Part shown: in pieces, positions 36,937 through 45,904 of the stretch | How positions within the stretch are numbered: position 1 is the stretch's first letter | Layout of the letters: every line of letters begins with the position of its first letter | The notes under the pieces: generated by a model | What the model was told of the DNA's origin: nothing | The model's database searches: none | The model's input: the letters and a program-made list of their open reading frames with translations, nothing else | From: JAVKFY01 sp040223615 | GTDB taxonomy: Bacteria > Pseudomonadota > Alphaproteobacteria > GCA-2731375 | DNA: 64,000 nucleotides | Direction of reading: 5' to 3' | Assembly: GCA_040223615.1 (NCBI GenBank) | Contig: JAVKFY010000014.1 | Span: 68,083-132,082, forward strand | Program-made: the position numbers and the translations under genes

Positions 36937-37895
36937 CGTTCCTTTCGCAACCACAGGCTGGTCCACTGGCCCCGGTCCAGCCGCCGCATTGTCCGCAAGC
37001 CCCGAGCCCGGTACGCCATCAGCACCGGCAGGGCCTGACGGCGCAGCAAGCCGGACAGGACCAGATCGCCGCCCGGCGCCAGCCGTCGCGCCAGCCCTGG
37101 TGCCAGCCGGATCAGCGGCCGGGCCAGGATGTTGGCCAAGATCGGGTCAAATCGCCGGCGTCGCAAGAGCCGGTCATGCAGGCCGTCGGCCTGGATGGCG
37201 GTGACGTGGCGCGCCAGCCGGTTCAGCGCCGCGTTCTCCTTCGTCGTGTGGACGGCCGGCGGGTCGATGTCGCTGGCCAGTACCGGGCGGCGGGTGGCCT
37301 TGGCGTAGGCCAGCGCCAGCACGCCGCTGCCGCAGCCGAGGTCGAGGGCGGTGTTCGGTTTGCTGGCGTTTTCGTACCGCCACTTCACCCCAACCCTCTC
37401 CCCCCCAAGGGGCGGAGAGGGAGCGTTGACGTCATCGCAACTTCGTCCCTCTCCGCCCCGGGGGGCGGAGAGGACAGGTGAGGTGGGGCGAGAAGACGAG
37501 CGTTGTCGCAGGACCTGATCCAGCAGGATCAGACAGCCCTGCGTGGTCTCGTGCAGGCCGGAGCCGAAGGCGGGGCCGGCCTCGATTTCCAGGGCTAGTG
37601 CGCCGGCAGGGGCGGTGCCGCGATCGTGGCTGCCGTGGACATAGAACCGGCCGGCGTGGACCGGCGGCAATTGGCGCTGCGATTCCGCCACCCAGTCGCG
37701 CTCGGGCAGCGGTTCGACGGCGGCGACGAGGTCCCCGAGTTCGAGCGCGTCCAGGTCGGGCGGCCCGCTCAGGATCAGCTCAAGCTGCCAGGTCCGGCTC
37801 GCCTCGTCGGTCTCGAAATAGGTCAGCGGTAGGCCATCGGCCTCGAAGCGGTCGGCCAGAGGGTCGAGCGCGGCGCGACGTCCATGCAGCACCAC
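36933..37895 (-). CDS. prmA: Ribosomal protein L11 methyltransferase with an in-frame palindromic insertion
   Basis: 320 residues. AFGSGLHETTQ (109-119) and motif I LDLGCGSGVLAL (184-195) fix the PrmA family; FDPILANILARPL is the usual NxxA/NIL block. Between residues about 131 and 175, just before motif I, lies a Pro/Gly/Ser-rich stretch (RPTSPVLSAPRGGEGRSC, then PSPPLGGERVGV) that the family lacks and that is encoded by an inserted palindromic DNA element. The frame is intact, so the enzyme may still be active. The start is uncertain: GTG 37895, or a CTG at 37916 overlapping the stop of the lipoprotein gene. Co-translated with aminopeptidase P. Confidence 0.9.
   Translation of the reverse strand: MVLHGRRAALDPLADRFEADGLPLTYFETDEASRTWQLELILSGPPDLDALELGDLVAAVEPLPERDWVAESQRQLPPVHAGRFYVHGSHDRGTAPAGALALEIEAGPAFGSGLHETTQGCLILLDQVLRQRSSSRPTSPVLSAPRGGEGRSCDDVNAPSPPLGGERVGVKWRYENASKPNTALDLGCGSGVLALAYAKATRRPVLASDIDPPAVHTTKENAALNRLARHVTAIQADGLHDRLLRRRRFDPILANILARPLIRLAPGLARRLAPGGDLVLSGLLRRQALPVLMAYRARGLRTMRRLDRGQWTSLWLRKER
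37380..37505. repeat. Palindromic element inserted within prmA
   Basis: Two strong hairpins stand side by side: CCCTCTC with GAGAGGG (37394-37421, interrupted stem) and CCTCTCCGCCCC with GGGGCGGAGAGG (37448-37473, perfect 12-bp stem). Flanking sequence has partly inverted ends (CACTTCACCCC at 37381, GAGGTGGGGCGAG at 37480). The whole unit is a multiple of three with no stop in the coding frame. It resembles the paired CCCTCTCC/GGAGAGGG intergenic repeats of proteobacteria. Size and edges need comparison with an uninterrupted homologue. Confidence 0.75.
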
Positions 37896-37912
37896 GCGCC
37901 AGAGCGGCGGGC

Positions 37913-38899
37913 TCAGGTGGCCGGATCCGCGCGCGGCCAGGCGGCGGTCTCGATCAGGGCCTGGTCTTCCACCGGGGCGCCGTCGAGCTGGCCCTGGCGG
38001 CTCAGGCGCAGCACCGAGAGCACGCCAAGGCCGGTGTCAATGTCGACCAGCAGGTGGCCGGCGATCTCGAAGCGCAGCCGGTCGCCGCCATGCTCGTAGG
38101 CAACGGCACCGTCGTACTGCGCGACCAGGGCCGGGCGGCCACGATAGGTGGTCTGGCCGAGCACGCGGGTGGCGGCGGTGTTCTCGGTCGGCTGGCTGGC
38201 GGTGCGGCGCATCAGTCGGGCCAGCGGCACCGGCACGCCGAGATCGTCGCCGACCCGCACCGGCGCCTCGCTCAGCGGCGCGGCGAGGTAGCGCAGGGTT
38301 TCCGCCAGGGCCTGGTAATCGGCGCTGTCCCTGGCTGGCGGAGTCTGGCCACGCGCCTCGAAGGCCGGGAAGGTCAGCGCCACGCCGCGCACGTCGCCGG
38401 TCGGCGTCGCCAGCACGCGGCCACGCGCCAGCGGCGGGGTCAGCGCCGACAGCCGCCGCTCGGCGGTCTGGAAGGTGACGACGGAGACGTCCCATAAGGT
38501 GTCGACCTGCACCTGCGCGGTGCCGCCGAAGCCGTGGATCTGGAAGTCGCCATTGCCGCCGCGCACCCGGGCGTAGGCGTCGAAACGCGGCACGTCCTGG
38601 CGCACCAGGGTGACTGGCTCGGGCAACGGCGCGATGTCGCCGGGATAGCCGCCATTGTCGCCCTCGACATTGGCGACCTGCTCATCGAACACGGTGTAGC
38701 CCATGGTCGGCAGCAGGTCGGCGGCGGCGTAGGTCGGCAGCGGGTCGCCCAGGCTCGGCAGCTCGACCTGCGGCAGCTCGATGTCGGGTAGCGTCAGGTC
38801 GGCCAGCGGGTTGAAGTCTTCCAGCCCCATCTGCTCGCAGGCCGGCAGCAGCGCCACCAGGACCAGCGACAGCCAGCGGCGGTAGGTTCTTGCTCTCAC
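37913..38899 (-). CDS. Predicted lipoprotein of unknown function
   Basis: 328 residues from GTG 38899. The N-terminus (RTYRRWLSLVLVALLPAC) is a lipoprotein signal with the acceptor Cys at about 21. The mature protein has a Leu/Pro/Asp-rich linker (LPDIELPQVELPSLGDPLPTY) and then beta-rich segments (FDAYARVRGGNGDFQIHG; VLGQTTYRGRPALVAQYDGA). No family recognised. It overlaps the UvrD-to-PrmA run; a codon-level CTGA overlap links it to prmA. Confidence 0.72.
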   Translation of the reverse strand: MRARTYRRWLSLVLVALLPACEQMGLEDFNPLADLTLPDIELPQVELPSLGDPLPTYAAADLLPTMGYTVFDEQVANVEGDNGGYPGDIAPLPEPVTLVRQDVPRFDAYARVRGGNGDFQIHGFGGTAQVQVDTLWDVSVVTFQTAERRLSALTPPLARGRVLATPTGDVRGVALTFPAFEARGQTPPARDSADYQALAETLRYLAAPLSEAPVRVGDDLGVPVPLARLMRRTASQPTENTAATRVLGQTTYRGRPALVAQYDGAVAYEHGGDRLRFEIAGHLLVDIDTGLGVLSVLRLSRQGQLDGAPVEDQALIETAAWPRADPAT

Positions 38900-38921
38900 G
38901 CGCTGCGCTCCCCTGCTGCGC

Positions 38922-41195
38922 TTATCCGGCCGGCTCGACGAAGCTGTCGATGACCTTCTTCGGCCCGGCCTTCTCGAAATCGATCTGCAGTTTATTGCCT
39001 TCCACGGCGCTGACGCGACCGTAGCCGAACTTCTGGTGGAACACCCGCATCCCGGTCTGGAAACTGGCGCTGGCCGGATCGTCGGAGACCACGCGGGCCT
39101 GGCCCTCCAGCACCGGCGCCATCGCCTGGGCGCGGCGCATGCGCGCGCGTCCCGGACTGACGCGGCCGCCGAAGAAGCCGTCCTGGCCGTAGTCGGCCTG
39201 TTCCATGAAGCCGCCGGTCGACAGGCCGCTGTCGGCGTCGCGGCTGACATGTTCGTCGGGCAGCTCGCTGACGAAGCGCGAGGGCAGGGCGTTCTGCCAT
39301 CGACCGAAAATCTGCCGGTTGGCGGCGTAGCTGACGACGGCGCGCTGGCGGGCTCGGGTCAGGCCGACATAGGCGAGGCGGCGCTCCTCCTCCAGCCCGG
39401 CGGTGCCGGCCTCGTCCAGCGCGCGCTGGTGCGGGAACAGTCCCTCTTCCCAGCCGGGCAGGAACACGGTGTCGAACTCAAGGCCCTTGGCGCCGTGCAG
39501 GGTCATCACATTGATCGCGTCGTCGGCGGCGCGGCCCTCGTTCTCGGCGACGAGCGCGACGTGTTCCAGGAAGCCGCCGAGATTGTCGAACGCCTCCATG
39601 GCGTGGATCAGTTCCTTGAGGTTTTCCAGCCGGCCCGGCGCGTCGGGCGACTTGTCGTTCTGCCACATCGCGGTGTAGCCGCTTTCGTCGAGCACCAGCT
39701 CCATCAGCTCGGTATGAGCCAGGCCGTCGAGCAGGCCGCGCCAGCGGTCGACGCTCTCCATCAGGCCAGCCAGATTGCGCCGCGCGGCCGGGCGCAGCTC
39801 CTCGGTCTCCACCAGCAGCTTGGCGGCGCGGGTCATCGAGATATCCTGCGACCGCGCGGCCTGGTGCACGGCCTGCAGCGCGACGTTGCCGAGGCCGCGC
39901 TTGGGCTGATTGAAGATGCGCTCGAAGGCGAGGTCGTCGTCGGGCTGGGCGATCACCCGGGCATAGGCCAGGGCGTCGCGGATCTCGGCCCGCTCGTAGA
40001 AGCGCGGCCCGCCGATCACGCGGTAGGGCAGGCCCAGCGTGAGGAAGCGCTCTTCGAACTCAAGGGTCTGGAAGCCGGCGCGCACCAGGATGGCGATATC
40101 GTTCAGCCGATTCTGCTGGCGGCGCAGCGATTCGATCTCCTCGCCAACGAAGCGGGCCTCCTCCCGGCCGTCCCAGACGCCGCGCACGGTGACCCGCTCG
40201 CCCTCGTTGAGCTCGGTCCAAAGGGTTTTGCCGAGGCGGCCCTCGTTGTTGGCGATCAGCCCGGCGGCGCCGCCCAGGATGTGCGGCGTGGAGCGGTAAT
40301 TGCGCTCCAGCCGGACAATTCGGGCACCGGGGAAATCATTCTCGAAGCGCAGGATGTTGCCGACCTCGGCGCCGCGCCAAGAGTAGATCGACTGGTCGTC
40401 GTCACCGACGCAGCACAGGTTCTTGTGCTGTTGCGCCAGCAGGCGGAGCAGCAGGTATTGCAGGACGTTGGTGTCCTGGTACTCGTCCACCAGGATATAG
40501 CGGAACTGATGCTGGTACTTGGTCAGCAGGTCCGGGTTCTTGGTGAACATGGTCAGGCAGTGCAGCAGCAGGTCGCCGAAATCGCAGGCATTCAGCGTGC
40601 GCAGGCGGTCCTGGTATTGCCGGTAAAGCTCGATGCCCTTGCCGTGGGCGAAGTCGTTGGCGTCGGCCGCAGGGACCTTGTCCGGGGTCAGGCCGCGGTC
40701 CTTCCAGCGGTCGATGACGGCGGCCAGCATGCGCGGCGGCCAGCGCTTGACGTCGATCTGCTCCGCTTCCAGGAGCTGCTTCATCAGCCGGAGCTGGTCG
40801 TCGGTGTCGAGAATGGTGAAATTCGACTGCAGGCCGACGACTTCGGCATGGCGGCGCAGCAGGCGCACGCCGATCGAATGGAAGGTCCCGAGCCACAGGC
40901 CCTCGACCACGCCGCCGATCATCGCGGCGGTTCGCTCGGCCATCTCGCGGGCGGCCTTGTTGGTGAAGGTGACGGCCAGGATCTCCCACGGCCGCGCCTT
41001 GCGCAGGTTGAGCAGGTGGGCCAGCCGTGCGGTCAGCACCCGGGTCTTGCCGGTGCCGGCGCCGGCCAGGACCAGCACCGGGCCGTCCAGCGCCTCGACC
41101 GCGGCGCGCTGTTCCGGGTTCAGGCCGTCGAGATAGCCGGCCGCCGGGGTCGCCGCCGCCGGGCTCAACTGGGCCAGATCGAAGGGATCGGACAT
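38922..41195 (-). CDS. uvrD: UvrD/PcrA-type superfamily 1 DNA helicase
   Basis: 757 residues. Q-motif GLNPEQRAAV, Walker A AGAGTGKT (44-51), VTFTNKAAREM, VDEYQDTN (motif II), GDDDQSIYSWRGA (motif III), LERNYRST (motif IV), VMTLHGAKGLEFDTVFL (motif V) and VGLTRAR (motif VI) all appear in order. The C-terminal Tudor-like segment (VFHQKFGYGRVSAVEG...) is the PcrA/UvrD RNA-polymerase and DNA-binding tail. It unwinds DNA in nucleotide excision and mismatch repair. UvrB lies about 18 kb away; the two are not in one operon. Confidence 0.95.
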   Translation of the reverse strand: MSDPFDLAQLSPAAATPAAGYLDGLNPEQRAAVEALDGPVLVLAGAGTGKTRVLTARLAHLLNLRKARPWEILAVTFTNKAAREMAERTAAMIGGVVEGLWLGTFHSIGVRLLRRHAEVVGLQSNFTILDTDDQLRLMKQLLEAEQIDVKRWPPRMLAAVIDRWKDRGLTPDKVPAADANDFAHGKGIELYRQYQDRLRTLNACDFGDLLLHCLTMFTKNPDLLTKYQHQFRYILVDEYQDTNVLQYLLLRLLAQQHKNLCCVGDDDQSIYSWRGAEVGNILRFENDFPGARIVRLERNYRSTPHILGGAAGLIANNEGRLGKTLWTELNEGERVTVRGVWDGREEARFVGEEIESLRRQQNRLNDIAILVRAGFQTLEFEERFLTLGLPYRVIGGPRFYERAEIRDALAYARVIAQPDDDLAFERIFNQPKRGLGNVALQAVHQAARSQDISMTRAAKLLVETEELRPAARRNLAGLMESVDRWRGLLDGLAHTELMELVLDESGYTAMWQNDKSPDAPGRLENLKELIHAMEAFDNLGGFLEHVALVAENEGRAADDAINVMTLHGAKGLEFDTVFLPGWEEGLFPHQRALDEAGTAGLEEERRLAYVGLTRARQRAVVSYAANRQIFGRWQNALPSRFVSELPDEHVSRDADSGLSTGGFMEQADYGQDGFFGGRVSPGRARMRRAQAMAPVLEGQARVVSDDPASASFQTGMRVFHQKFGYGRVSAVEGNKLQIDFEKAGPKKVIDSFVEPAG

Positions 41196-41232
41196 CGATC
41201 GCCTTATAACACGCGGGCGTCGCTGGCGGGGT

Positions 41233-42063
41233 TCAGCAATCGCGGTTTTCGACCTCGCCGCCGGGCATGGTCGTGCGGCACAGCGTGGCGCGGGCCAGCG
41301 CCGTGCGGGTCACCTTGGCGCCCAGCAGGTTGGCGTCGGTCAGGTCGATCTCACCGAGGTCGGCGCCGGTCAGGTTCGCCAACCACAGGTCGGCGCCGCG
41401 CAGGTCGGCGTCGCGCAGGTCGGCCTCGATCATCCGTGCCTTCTGGAACGAGGCGCCTGCGCCTTTGGCCTCGCGCAGCACGGTGCGGTGCAGGTTGGCG
41501 CGCAGGAACTCCGCGCCGGCCAGATCGGCGCCCAGCAGGTTGGCGAGTTCCAGGTCGGCGCCCGCCAGATGCGCACCGGCCAGCCGGGCACCGCGCATCT
41601 GCGCGCGATAGAGGTTGCTGCCGGCCAGGATCGCCTTGCTCAGAAAGGCGCCATTCAGCCGCGCCCGGTTCAGGTCCAGACCGGACAGGTCGGCGCCATC
41701 CAGCGGCGCGCCGCGCAGGTTCGTGCGCATCGCCGACAGGTCGGCCAGCGCCGCGCCGCGCCCGGCGTCGCCCGGCAATCCGCGCGCCGCGTGGATCACC
41801 GCCCAGGCCTGGTGCTGCCGCGCCAGTCGGCGTTCGCCGGCTTCGCCGTACCAGGCAATGAAGATGGCGACCAGCAGCAAACCGAGCAGGACAAGGCCCC
41901 AGCGCACGACGCCGTCGCCGCCGAAACCGGCGAACCAGCGGTTCGACCAGGCGCTGACCTTGCCGTGGTAGAAGCTGATGGACCGCTTGTGCCGCGCCTG
42001 CCATTGGCCGGGCTCGCCGACATTCCAGCGCCCGGTTTCGTTTTCGTCCGGCCGATCGTTCAT
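41233..42063 (-). CDS. Membrane-anchored pentapeptide-repeat protein
   Basis: 276 residues. A cytoplasmic N-terminus (about 1-50), one membrane helix (VVRWGLVLLGLLLVAIFIAWYG, about 53-75), and from about 105 a run of A(D/N)LxG-type pentapeptides (ADLSAMRTNLRGAPLDGADLSG; AEFLRANLHRTV; ADLRDADLRGADLWLANLTG) forming a right-handed beta-helix. Ends with several Cys (LCRTTM, NRDC). Function of such proteins is usually unknown. The upstream region is shared with the divergent liv operon. Confidence 0.85.
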   Translation of the reverse strand: MNDRPDENETGRWNVGEPGQWQARHKRSISFYHGKVSAWSNRWFAGFGGDGVVRWGLVLLGLLLVAIFIAWYGEAGERRLARQHQAWAVIHAARGLPGDAGRGAALADLSAMRTNLRGAPLDGADLSGLDLNRARLNGAFLSKAILAGSNLYRAQMRGARLAGAHLAGADLELANLLGADLAGAEFLRANLHRTVLREAKGAGASFQKARMIEADLRDADLRGADLWLANLTGADLGEIDLTDANLLGAKVTRTALARATLCRTTMPGGEVENRDC

Positions 42064-42153
42064 GGCACCTCCCGCGGCGGCGCAACATGGTCGTTTTGCC
42101 CTGGCCGGTCAAAGCCCGCGTTACCCGTGCGCCGCGAAAATGTCGCAAACGGC

Positions 42154-42182
42154 TTGCGCTTGTGAAAGCGCCTGACAATAAT
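42154..42182 (+). promoter_or_regulatory. Candidate promoter of the liv operon with an overlapping dyad
   Basis: TTGCGC (42154-42159) and AATAAT (42177-42182) are 17 bp apart, with a near-consensus -10. A perfect dyad GCGCTT-GTGA-AAGCGC (42156-42171) covers the -35 and spacer, a typical place for a repressor or activator site. It would give a leader of about 185 bases before livG. The 311-base stretch 42064-42374 holds no gene that I can see. Confidence 0.45.
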
Positions 42183-42374
42183 CCGCCGCAACGACGCCGG
42201 CCCAGTGGGCAGCGAGCGGCGAAGCAACGGGACAGCCACGCGACGGCTTCACGTGGGGAGGTACAATTTGCGCCAGGTTGATGCCCGGCTTTCGGCCAGG
42301 GCAATGACGGCGACGAGTCACATCGGCCAAGGGCTGTGTGCGGCGCGGCGTCGAGGTTCGGGGCTGGGCGCGCG

Positions 42375-43139
42375 ATGACCGCCCTGCTCGAGGTCGAAGG
42401 CGTGGTGATCCGCTTTGGCGGTATCGTCGCGCTGGACGGCGTGTCGTTCGAGGTGCCGCAGGGCAACATCGTTGGTCTGATCGGTCCGAACGGCGCCGGC
42501 AAGACCACGCTGTTCAACTGCCTGAGTCGGCTCTACATCCCGAATGAAGGCGACATCCGGTTCCAGGAGCGGACGATCCTGAGTACCGCGCCGCACAAGA
42601 TGGCGACGCTCGGCATCGGACGTACGTTCCAGAACCTGGCACTATTCCGCACCATGACGGTGGAGCAGAACGTCATGGTCGGCGGTCATGCCGGGACCAA
42701 GGCGGACTTCCTGTCCACCGCGCTACGGCTGCCGAACGTGCAGCGCGAGGAGCGCGAGTTGCGGCACAAGGCCTGGGAGTTGATCGACTATCTCGGCCTG
42801 AACGACGTTGCCTACGTGCCGGTCGGCGGCCTGCCGTTCGGCACGCAGAAGCGGGTGGAGATGGCGCGCGCGCTGGTCAGCCAGCCGACATTGCTTCTGC
42901 TTGACGAGCCGGCCGGCGGGCTGAACCACGAAGAGGTCGACCAGCTCGGCAACCTGATCAAGCAGATCCGGGACGATCGCCACATCACCGTGCTGCTGGT
43001 CGAGCACCACATGAGCCTGGTGATGAGCGTGTCGGACCGCGTGGTGGCGCTGGACTTCGGCAAGAAGATCGCCGAGGGCACGCCGGCCGAGGTGCAGCAG
43101 GACCCGGTCGTGATCCGCGCCTATCTGGGGACGGACTGA
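42375..43139 (+). CDS. livG: Branched-chain/aromatic acid ABC transporter ATP-binding protein LivG
   Basis: 254 residues. GPNGAGKTT is Walker A, LLLLDEPAGGLNHEEV Walker B, VLLVEHHMSLVM the switch His. The signature loop reads LPFGTQKRVEMARAL in place of the canonical LSGGQ, as in many LivG proteins. ATG 42375 gives MTALLEVEG; a longer frame upstream has no ribosome site. It drives import together with LivF through LivHM. First gene of the livGFHM unit; livF starts two bases after its stop. Confidence 0.93.
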   Translation: MTALLEVEGVVIRFGGIVALDGVSFEVPQGNIVGLIGPNGAGKTTLFNCLSRLYIPNEGDIRFQERTILSTAPHKMATLGIGRTFQNLALFRTMTVEQNVMVGGHAGTKADFLSTALRLPNVQREERELRHKAWELIDYLGLNDVAYVPVGGLPFGTQKRVEMARALVSQPTLLLLDEPAGGLNHEEVDQLGNLIKQIRDDRHITVLLVEHHMSLVMSVSDRVVALDFGKKIAEGTPAEVQQDPVVIRAYLGTD

Positions 43140-43141
43140 GC

Positions 43142-43855
43142 ATGGCGAACCTGCTGGAAGTTGAGAATCTGGAAGCCTATTACGGTGCCACCAAGGCGCT
43201 GCATGGGCTCAGCTTCGCGCTCGAGGAAGGTGGTATCACCACGATCCTGGGCGCGAACGGCGCAGGCAAGACCACGACGCTGCGCTCGATCTGCAACATG
43301 GTGAAGACTAACGGCGCCGTCCGGTTCGACGGTGGCGACATCACCGGCAAGTCGACCGAGGCGATCGTCAAGCAGGGCATCGCCCACGTGCCGGAAGGGC
43401 GCGGTACGTTCGTGCGCATCACGGTGCTTGAGAATCTGAAGCTTGGCGCCATCACCCGGCGCGACAAGGACGGTGTGGAGCAGGACATCGAACGCATGTT
43501 CGGCTACTTCCCGCGTCTGCGCGAGCGCGCCGAGCAGCAGGCCGGCACGCTGTCGGGCGGCGAGCAGCAGATGCTGGCGGTGGCGCGGGCGCTGATGCTG
43601 CGGCCGCGTCTGATGCTGCTCGACGAACCCTCTTTCGGCCTGTCGCCGCTGCTGACCAAGGAACTGTTCGAGATCCTGCGCACCATCAACGGGCAGGAGA
43701 AGGTCTCGATGCTGGTGGTCGAGCAGAACGCCAACCTGGCGCTCGGCCTGGCGGAAAACGCATATCTGATGGAAACCGGCCGCGTGGTGATGTCCGGGAC
43801 CAGCGAAGAAATCCAGAGCGACGAAGGTGTCCGTCGCTCCTATCTCGGTTATTAG
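43142..43855 (+). CDS. livF: Branched-chain/aromatic acid ABC transporter ATP-binding protein LivF
   Basis: 237 residues. ANGAGKTT Walker A, TLSGGEQQMLAVARAL signature with an intact LSGGE, LMLLDEPSFGLSP Walker B and VVEQNANLAL switch region are all present, and IAHVPEGRGTF is the LivF-type Q-loop neighbourhood. It pairs with LivG to power the permease. It follows livG by two bases and precedes livH by 11. Confidence 0.95.
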   Translation: MANLLEVENLEAYYGATKALHGLSFALEEGGITTILGANGAGKTTTLRSICNMVKTNGAVRFDGGDITGKSTEAIVKQGIAHVPEGRGTFVRITVLENLKLGAITRRDKDGVEQDIERMFGYFPRLRERAEQQAGTLSGGEQQMLAVARALMLRPRLMLLDEPSFGLSPLLTKELFEILRTINGQEKVSMLVVEQNANLALGLAENAYLMETGRVVMSGTSEEIQSDEGVRRSYLGY

Positions 43856-43866
43856 GGGCGAGCGCG

Positions 43867-44745
43867 ATGGAACTGTTCTTCCAACAAGTGCTGGCCGGTA
43901 TCGCCACCGGCGCGATCTATGCCTGTCTGGCGCTGGCAGTGGTGATGATCTACCAGGCCATCGACCACTTCAATTTCGCCCAGGGCGAAATGGCGATGTT
44001 CTCCACCTTCGTCGCCTGGCAGTTGATCACCTGGGGCATTCCGTACTGGATCGCCTTCATCCTGACGGTGCTGATCTCGTTCGCCGCCGGCCTGGCGATC
44101 GAGCGGGTGATCTTCGCGCCGATCCGCGATGCGCCGGTGCTTAGCCACATCATCATCTTCATCGCCCTGTTCTCGGCTTTCAATTCGATCGCCGGGTTCA
44201 TCTGGGACTTCACGATCAAGGTGTTCCCGAGCCCGTTCCCGCAAGAGTCGCTGTTCGGCAACACGCTGATCGGATCGCACCAGCTCGGCATGGTCGGCGT
44301 GACCCTGCTGATGCTGTTTCTGATCTTCGCGTTCTTCAAGTACACGCCGGTCGGCCTGTCGATGCGGGCGGCGGCGGCGAACCCGGACTCGGCCCGGCTG
44401 GTCGGCATCAATGTCGGCTGGATGCTGGCGCTGGGCTGGGGCCTGGCGGCGGCGATCGGCGCCGTCGGCGGAATGATGATCGCGCCGGTGGTGTTCCTGG
44501 ACCCGAACATGATGCTGGGGATCCTGCTGTACGGCTTCGCCGGCGCGGTGGTCGGCGGACTGACCAGCCCGGGCGGCGCCGTGGTCGGCGGCTTCCTGGT
44601 GGGCGTGCTGGAGAATCTCGCCGGTACCTTCATCCCGTTCATCGGCTCGGAGCTGAAGCTGAGCTTCGCGCTGGTCATCATCATCGTCGTGCTGCTGGTG
44701 CGGCCGGCCGGCCTGTTCGGCCGCGTCGTCGTCACACGGGTGTAG
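43867..44745 (+). CDS. livH: Branched-chain/aromatic acid ABC permease LivH
   Basis: 292 residues, about eight membrane helices; starts MELFFQQVLAGIATGAIYACLAL, the usual LivH N-terminus. The EAA-like coupling region is VGLSMRAAAANPDSARLVGIN. GAVVGGLTSPGGAVVGGFLVG near the C-terminus is conserved. Forms the translocation channel with LivM. Stop TAG 44743-44745, five bases before livM. Confidence 0.94.
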   Translation: MELFFQQVLAGIATGAIYACLALAVVMIYQAIDHFNFAQGEMAMFSTFVAWQLITWGIPYWIAFILTVLISFAAGLAIERVIFAPIRDAPVLSHIIIFIALFSAFNSIAGFIWDFTIKVFPSPFPQESLFGNTLIGSHQLGMVGVTLLMLFLIFAFFKYTPVGLSMRAAAANPDSARLVGINVGWMLALGWGLAAAIGAVGGMMIAPVVFLDPNMMLGILLYGFAGAVVGGLTSPGGAVVGGFLVGVLENLAGTFIPFIGSELKLSFALVIIIVVLLVRPAGLFGRVVVTRV

Positions 44746-44749
44746 ATCC

Positions 44750-45790
44750 ATGAGCGTGCAATCGACCATCACTCCTGGCGCCAATCCGGCGAATTCGATC
44801 CGGCTCGCCGGGATCACCCTGCCGATGTGGCGCAAGCTGTGGCTGATCGGCTTCATCGTCCTGGTGATTGCGATCCCGTTCATCGTGAAGAACTTCACGA
44901 TCTTCCAGTTCACGCTGGCGGCGATCTACGCCATCGCGATCCTGGGTCTGAACCTGCTGACCGGGTTCAACGGGCAGTTCTCGCTCGGCCATAGCGCGTT
45001 CTACGCGCTTGGCGCCTACACCATGGCGATCATGATGGACAACTGGCCAATCATGGCCGGCGACTACGAGGTCACCTTCCTGGTCGGCCTGTTCCCGGTG
45101 GCCATCGTCTGCCTTGTCGCCGGGTTCCTGTTCGGACTGCCGGCGTTGCGGCTGGACGGACTCTATCTGGCCCTGGCGACCTTCGCGCTGGCCGTGGCGA
45201 CGCCGCAACTTCTGAAATACAACCACTTCGAGGAGTTCACCGGCGGCGTGCAGGGCATCAACCTGCTGAAGCCGGAATCAGCCATTGGGTTCCTGAATGA
45301 CGACCAGTTCACCTACTTCTACGTGATGATCGTCCTGGGGTTGCTGTTCCTGGGCGCCTGGAACCTGATCCGCGGGCGCACCGGACGGGCGATGGTGGCG
45401 ATCCGCGACAACCCATTGGCGGCCAAGGCGATGGGCATCAACACGGCGCTGTACAAGTCCGGCACCTTCGGGGTCAGCGCCATGTATACCGGCATCGCCG
45501 GGGCGTTGAGCGCGCTGGCCATCGAATACGTCGCGCCGGACAGCTTCACCTTCATCCTGGCGGTGAGCTTCCTGGTCGGCCTGGTGGTGGGCGGCGTCGC
45601 CTCGATCCCGGGCGCGATCGTCGGCGGCTTGTTCATCCTGTTCATCCCGAACTTCGCCGAGGAAGTCTCCAAGGGCCTGAGCTGGGCGGTGTATGGCGCC
45701 TTCCTGATCCTGGCGGTCTACGTGATGCCGACCGGCGCCGCCGGTCTGGTGCGGATTATCACGCACCGGCTGATCCGAATATCCAGATAG
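44750..45790 (+). CDS. livM: Branched-chain/aromatic acid ABC permease LivM
   Basis: 346 residues. A polar N-terminus of about 30 residues is followed by about eight to ten membrane helices; LNLLTGFNGQFSLGHSAFYALGAYT is the LivM signature and RTGRAMVAIRDNPLAAKAMGIN is the ATPase coupling loop. Completes the LivGFHM importer; substrate specificity comes from the two binding proteins downstream. Followed by a hairpin at 45793-45809. Confidence 0.94.
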   Translation: MSVQSTITPGANPANSIRLAGITLPMWRKLWLIGFIVLVIAIPFIVKNFTIFQFTLAAIYAIAILGLNLLTGFNGQFSLGHSAFYALGAYTMAIMMDNWPIMAGDYEVTFLVGLFPVAIVCLVAGFLFGLPALRLDGLYLALATFALAVATPQLLKYNHFEEFTGGVQGINLLKPESAIGFLNDDQFTYFYVMIVLGLLFLGAWNLIRGRTGRAMVAIRDNPLAAKAMGINTALYKSGTFGVSAMYTGIAGALSALAIEYVAPDSFTFILAVSFLVGLVVGGVASIPGAIVGGLFILFIPNFAEEVSKGLSWAVYGAFLILAVYVMPTGAAGLVRIITHRLIRISR

Positions 45791-45792
45791 CG

Positions 45793-45809
45793 CGGCCGTC
45801 TGACGGCCG
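45793..45809 (+). terminator. Hairpin directly after livM
   Basis: CGGCCGTC-T-GACGGCCG starts three bases after the livM stop. No T tract follows, so it may stabilise or attenuate the livGFHM transcript rather than fully end it. Confidence 0.4.
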
Positions 45810-45904
45810 ATACGGATCGACCAGCGGCGCGGTGCTTCGGCATCGCGCCGTTTTGGTTCGTGGGGATGACCAGCACGGCCCAGGCGTGGAAGGAGCTGAT
45901 TTCG

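Noticed and set aside
39036..41861. Open frame of 941 codons on the plus strand opposite uvrD
   Set aside because: Mirror frame of the helicase gene; composition is dominated by Ala/Val/Gln/Gly/Asp/Arg with no motif.
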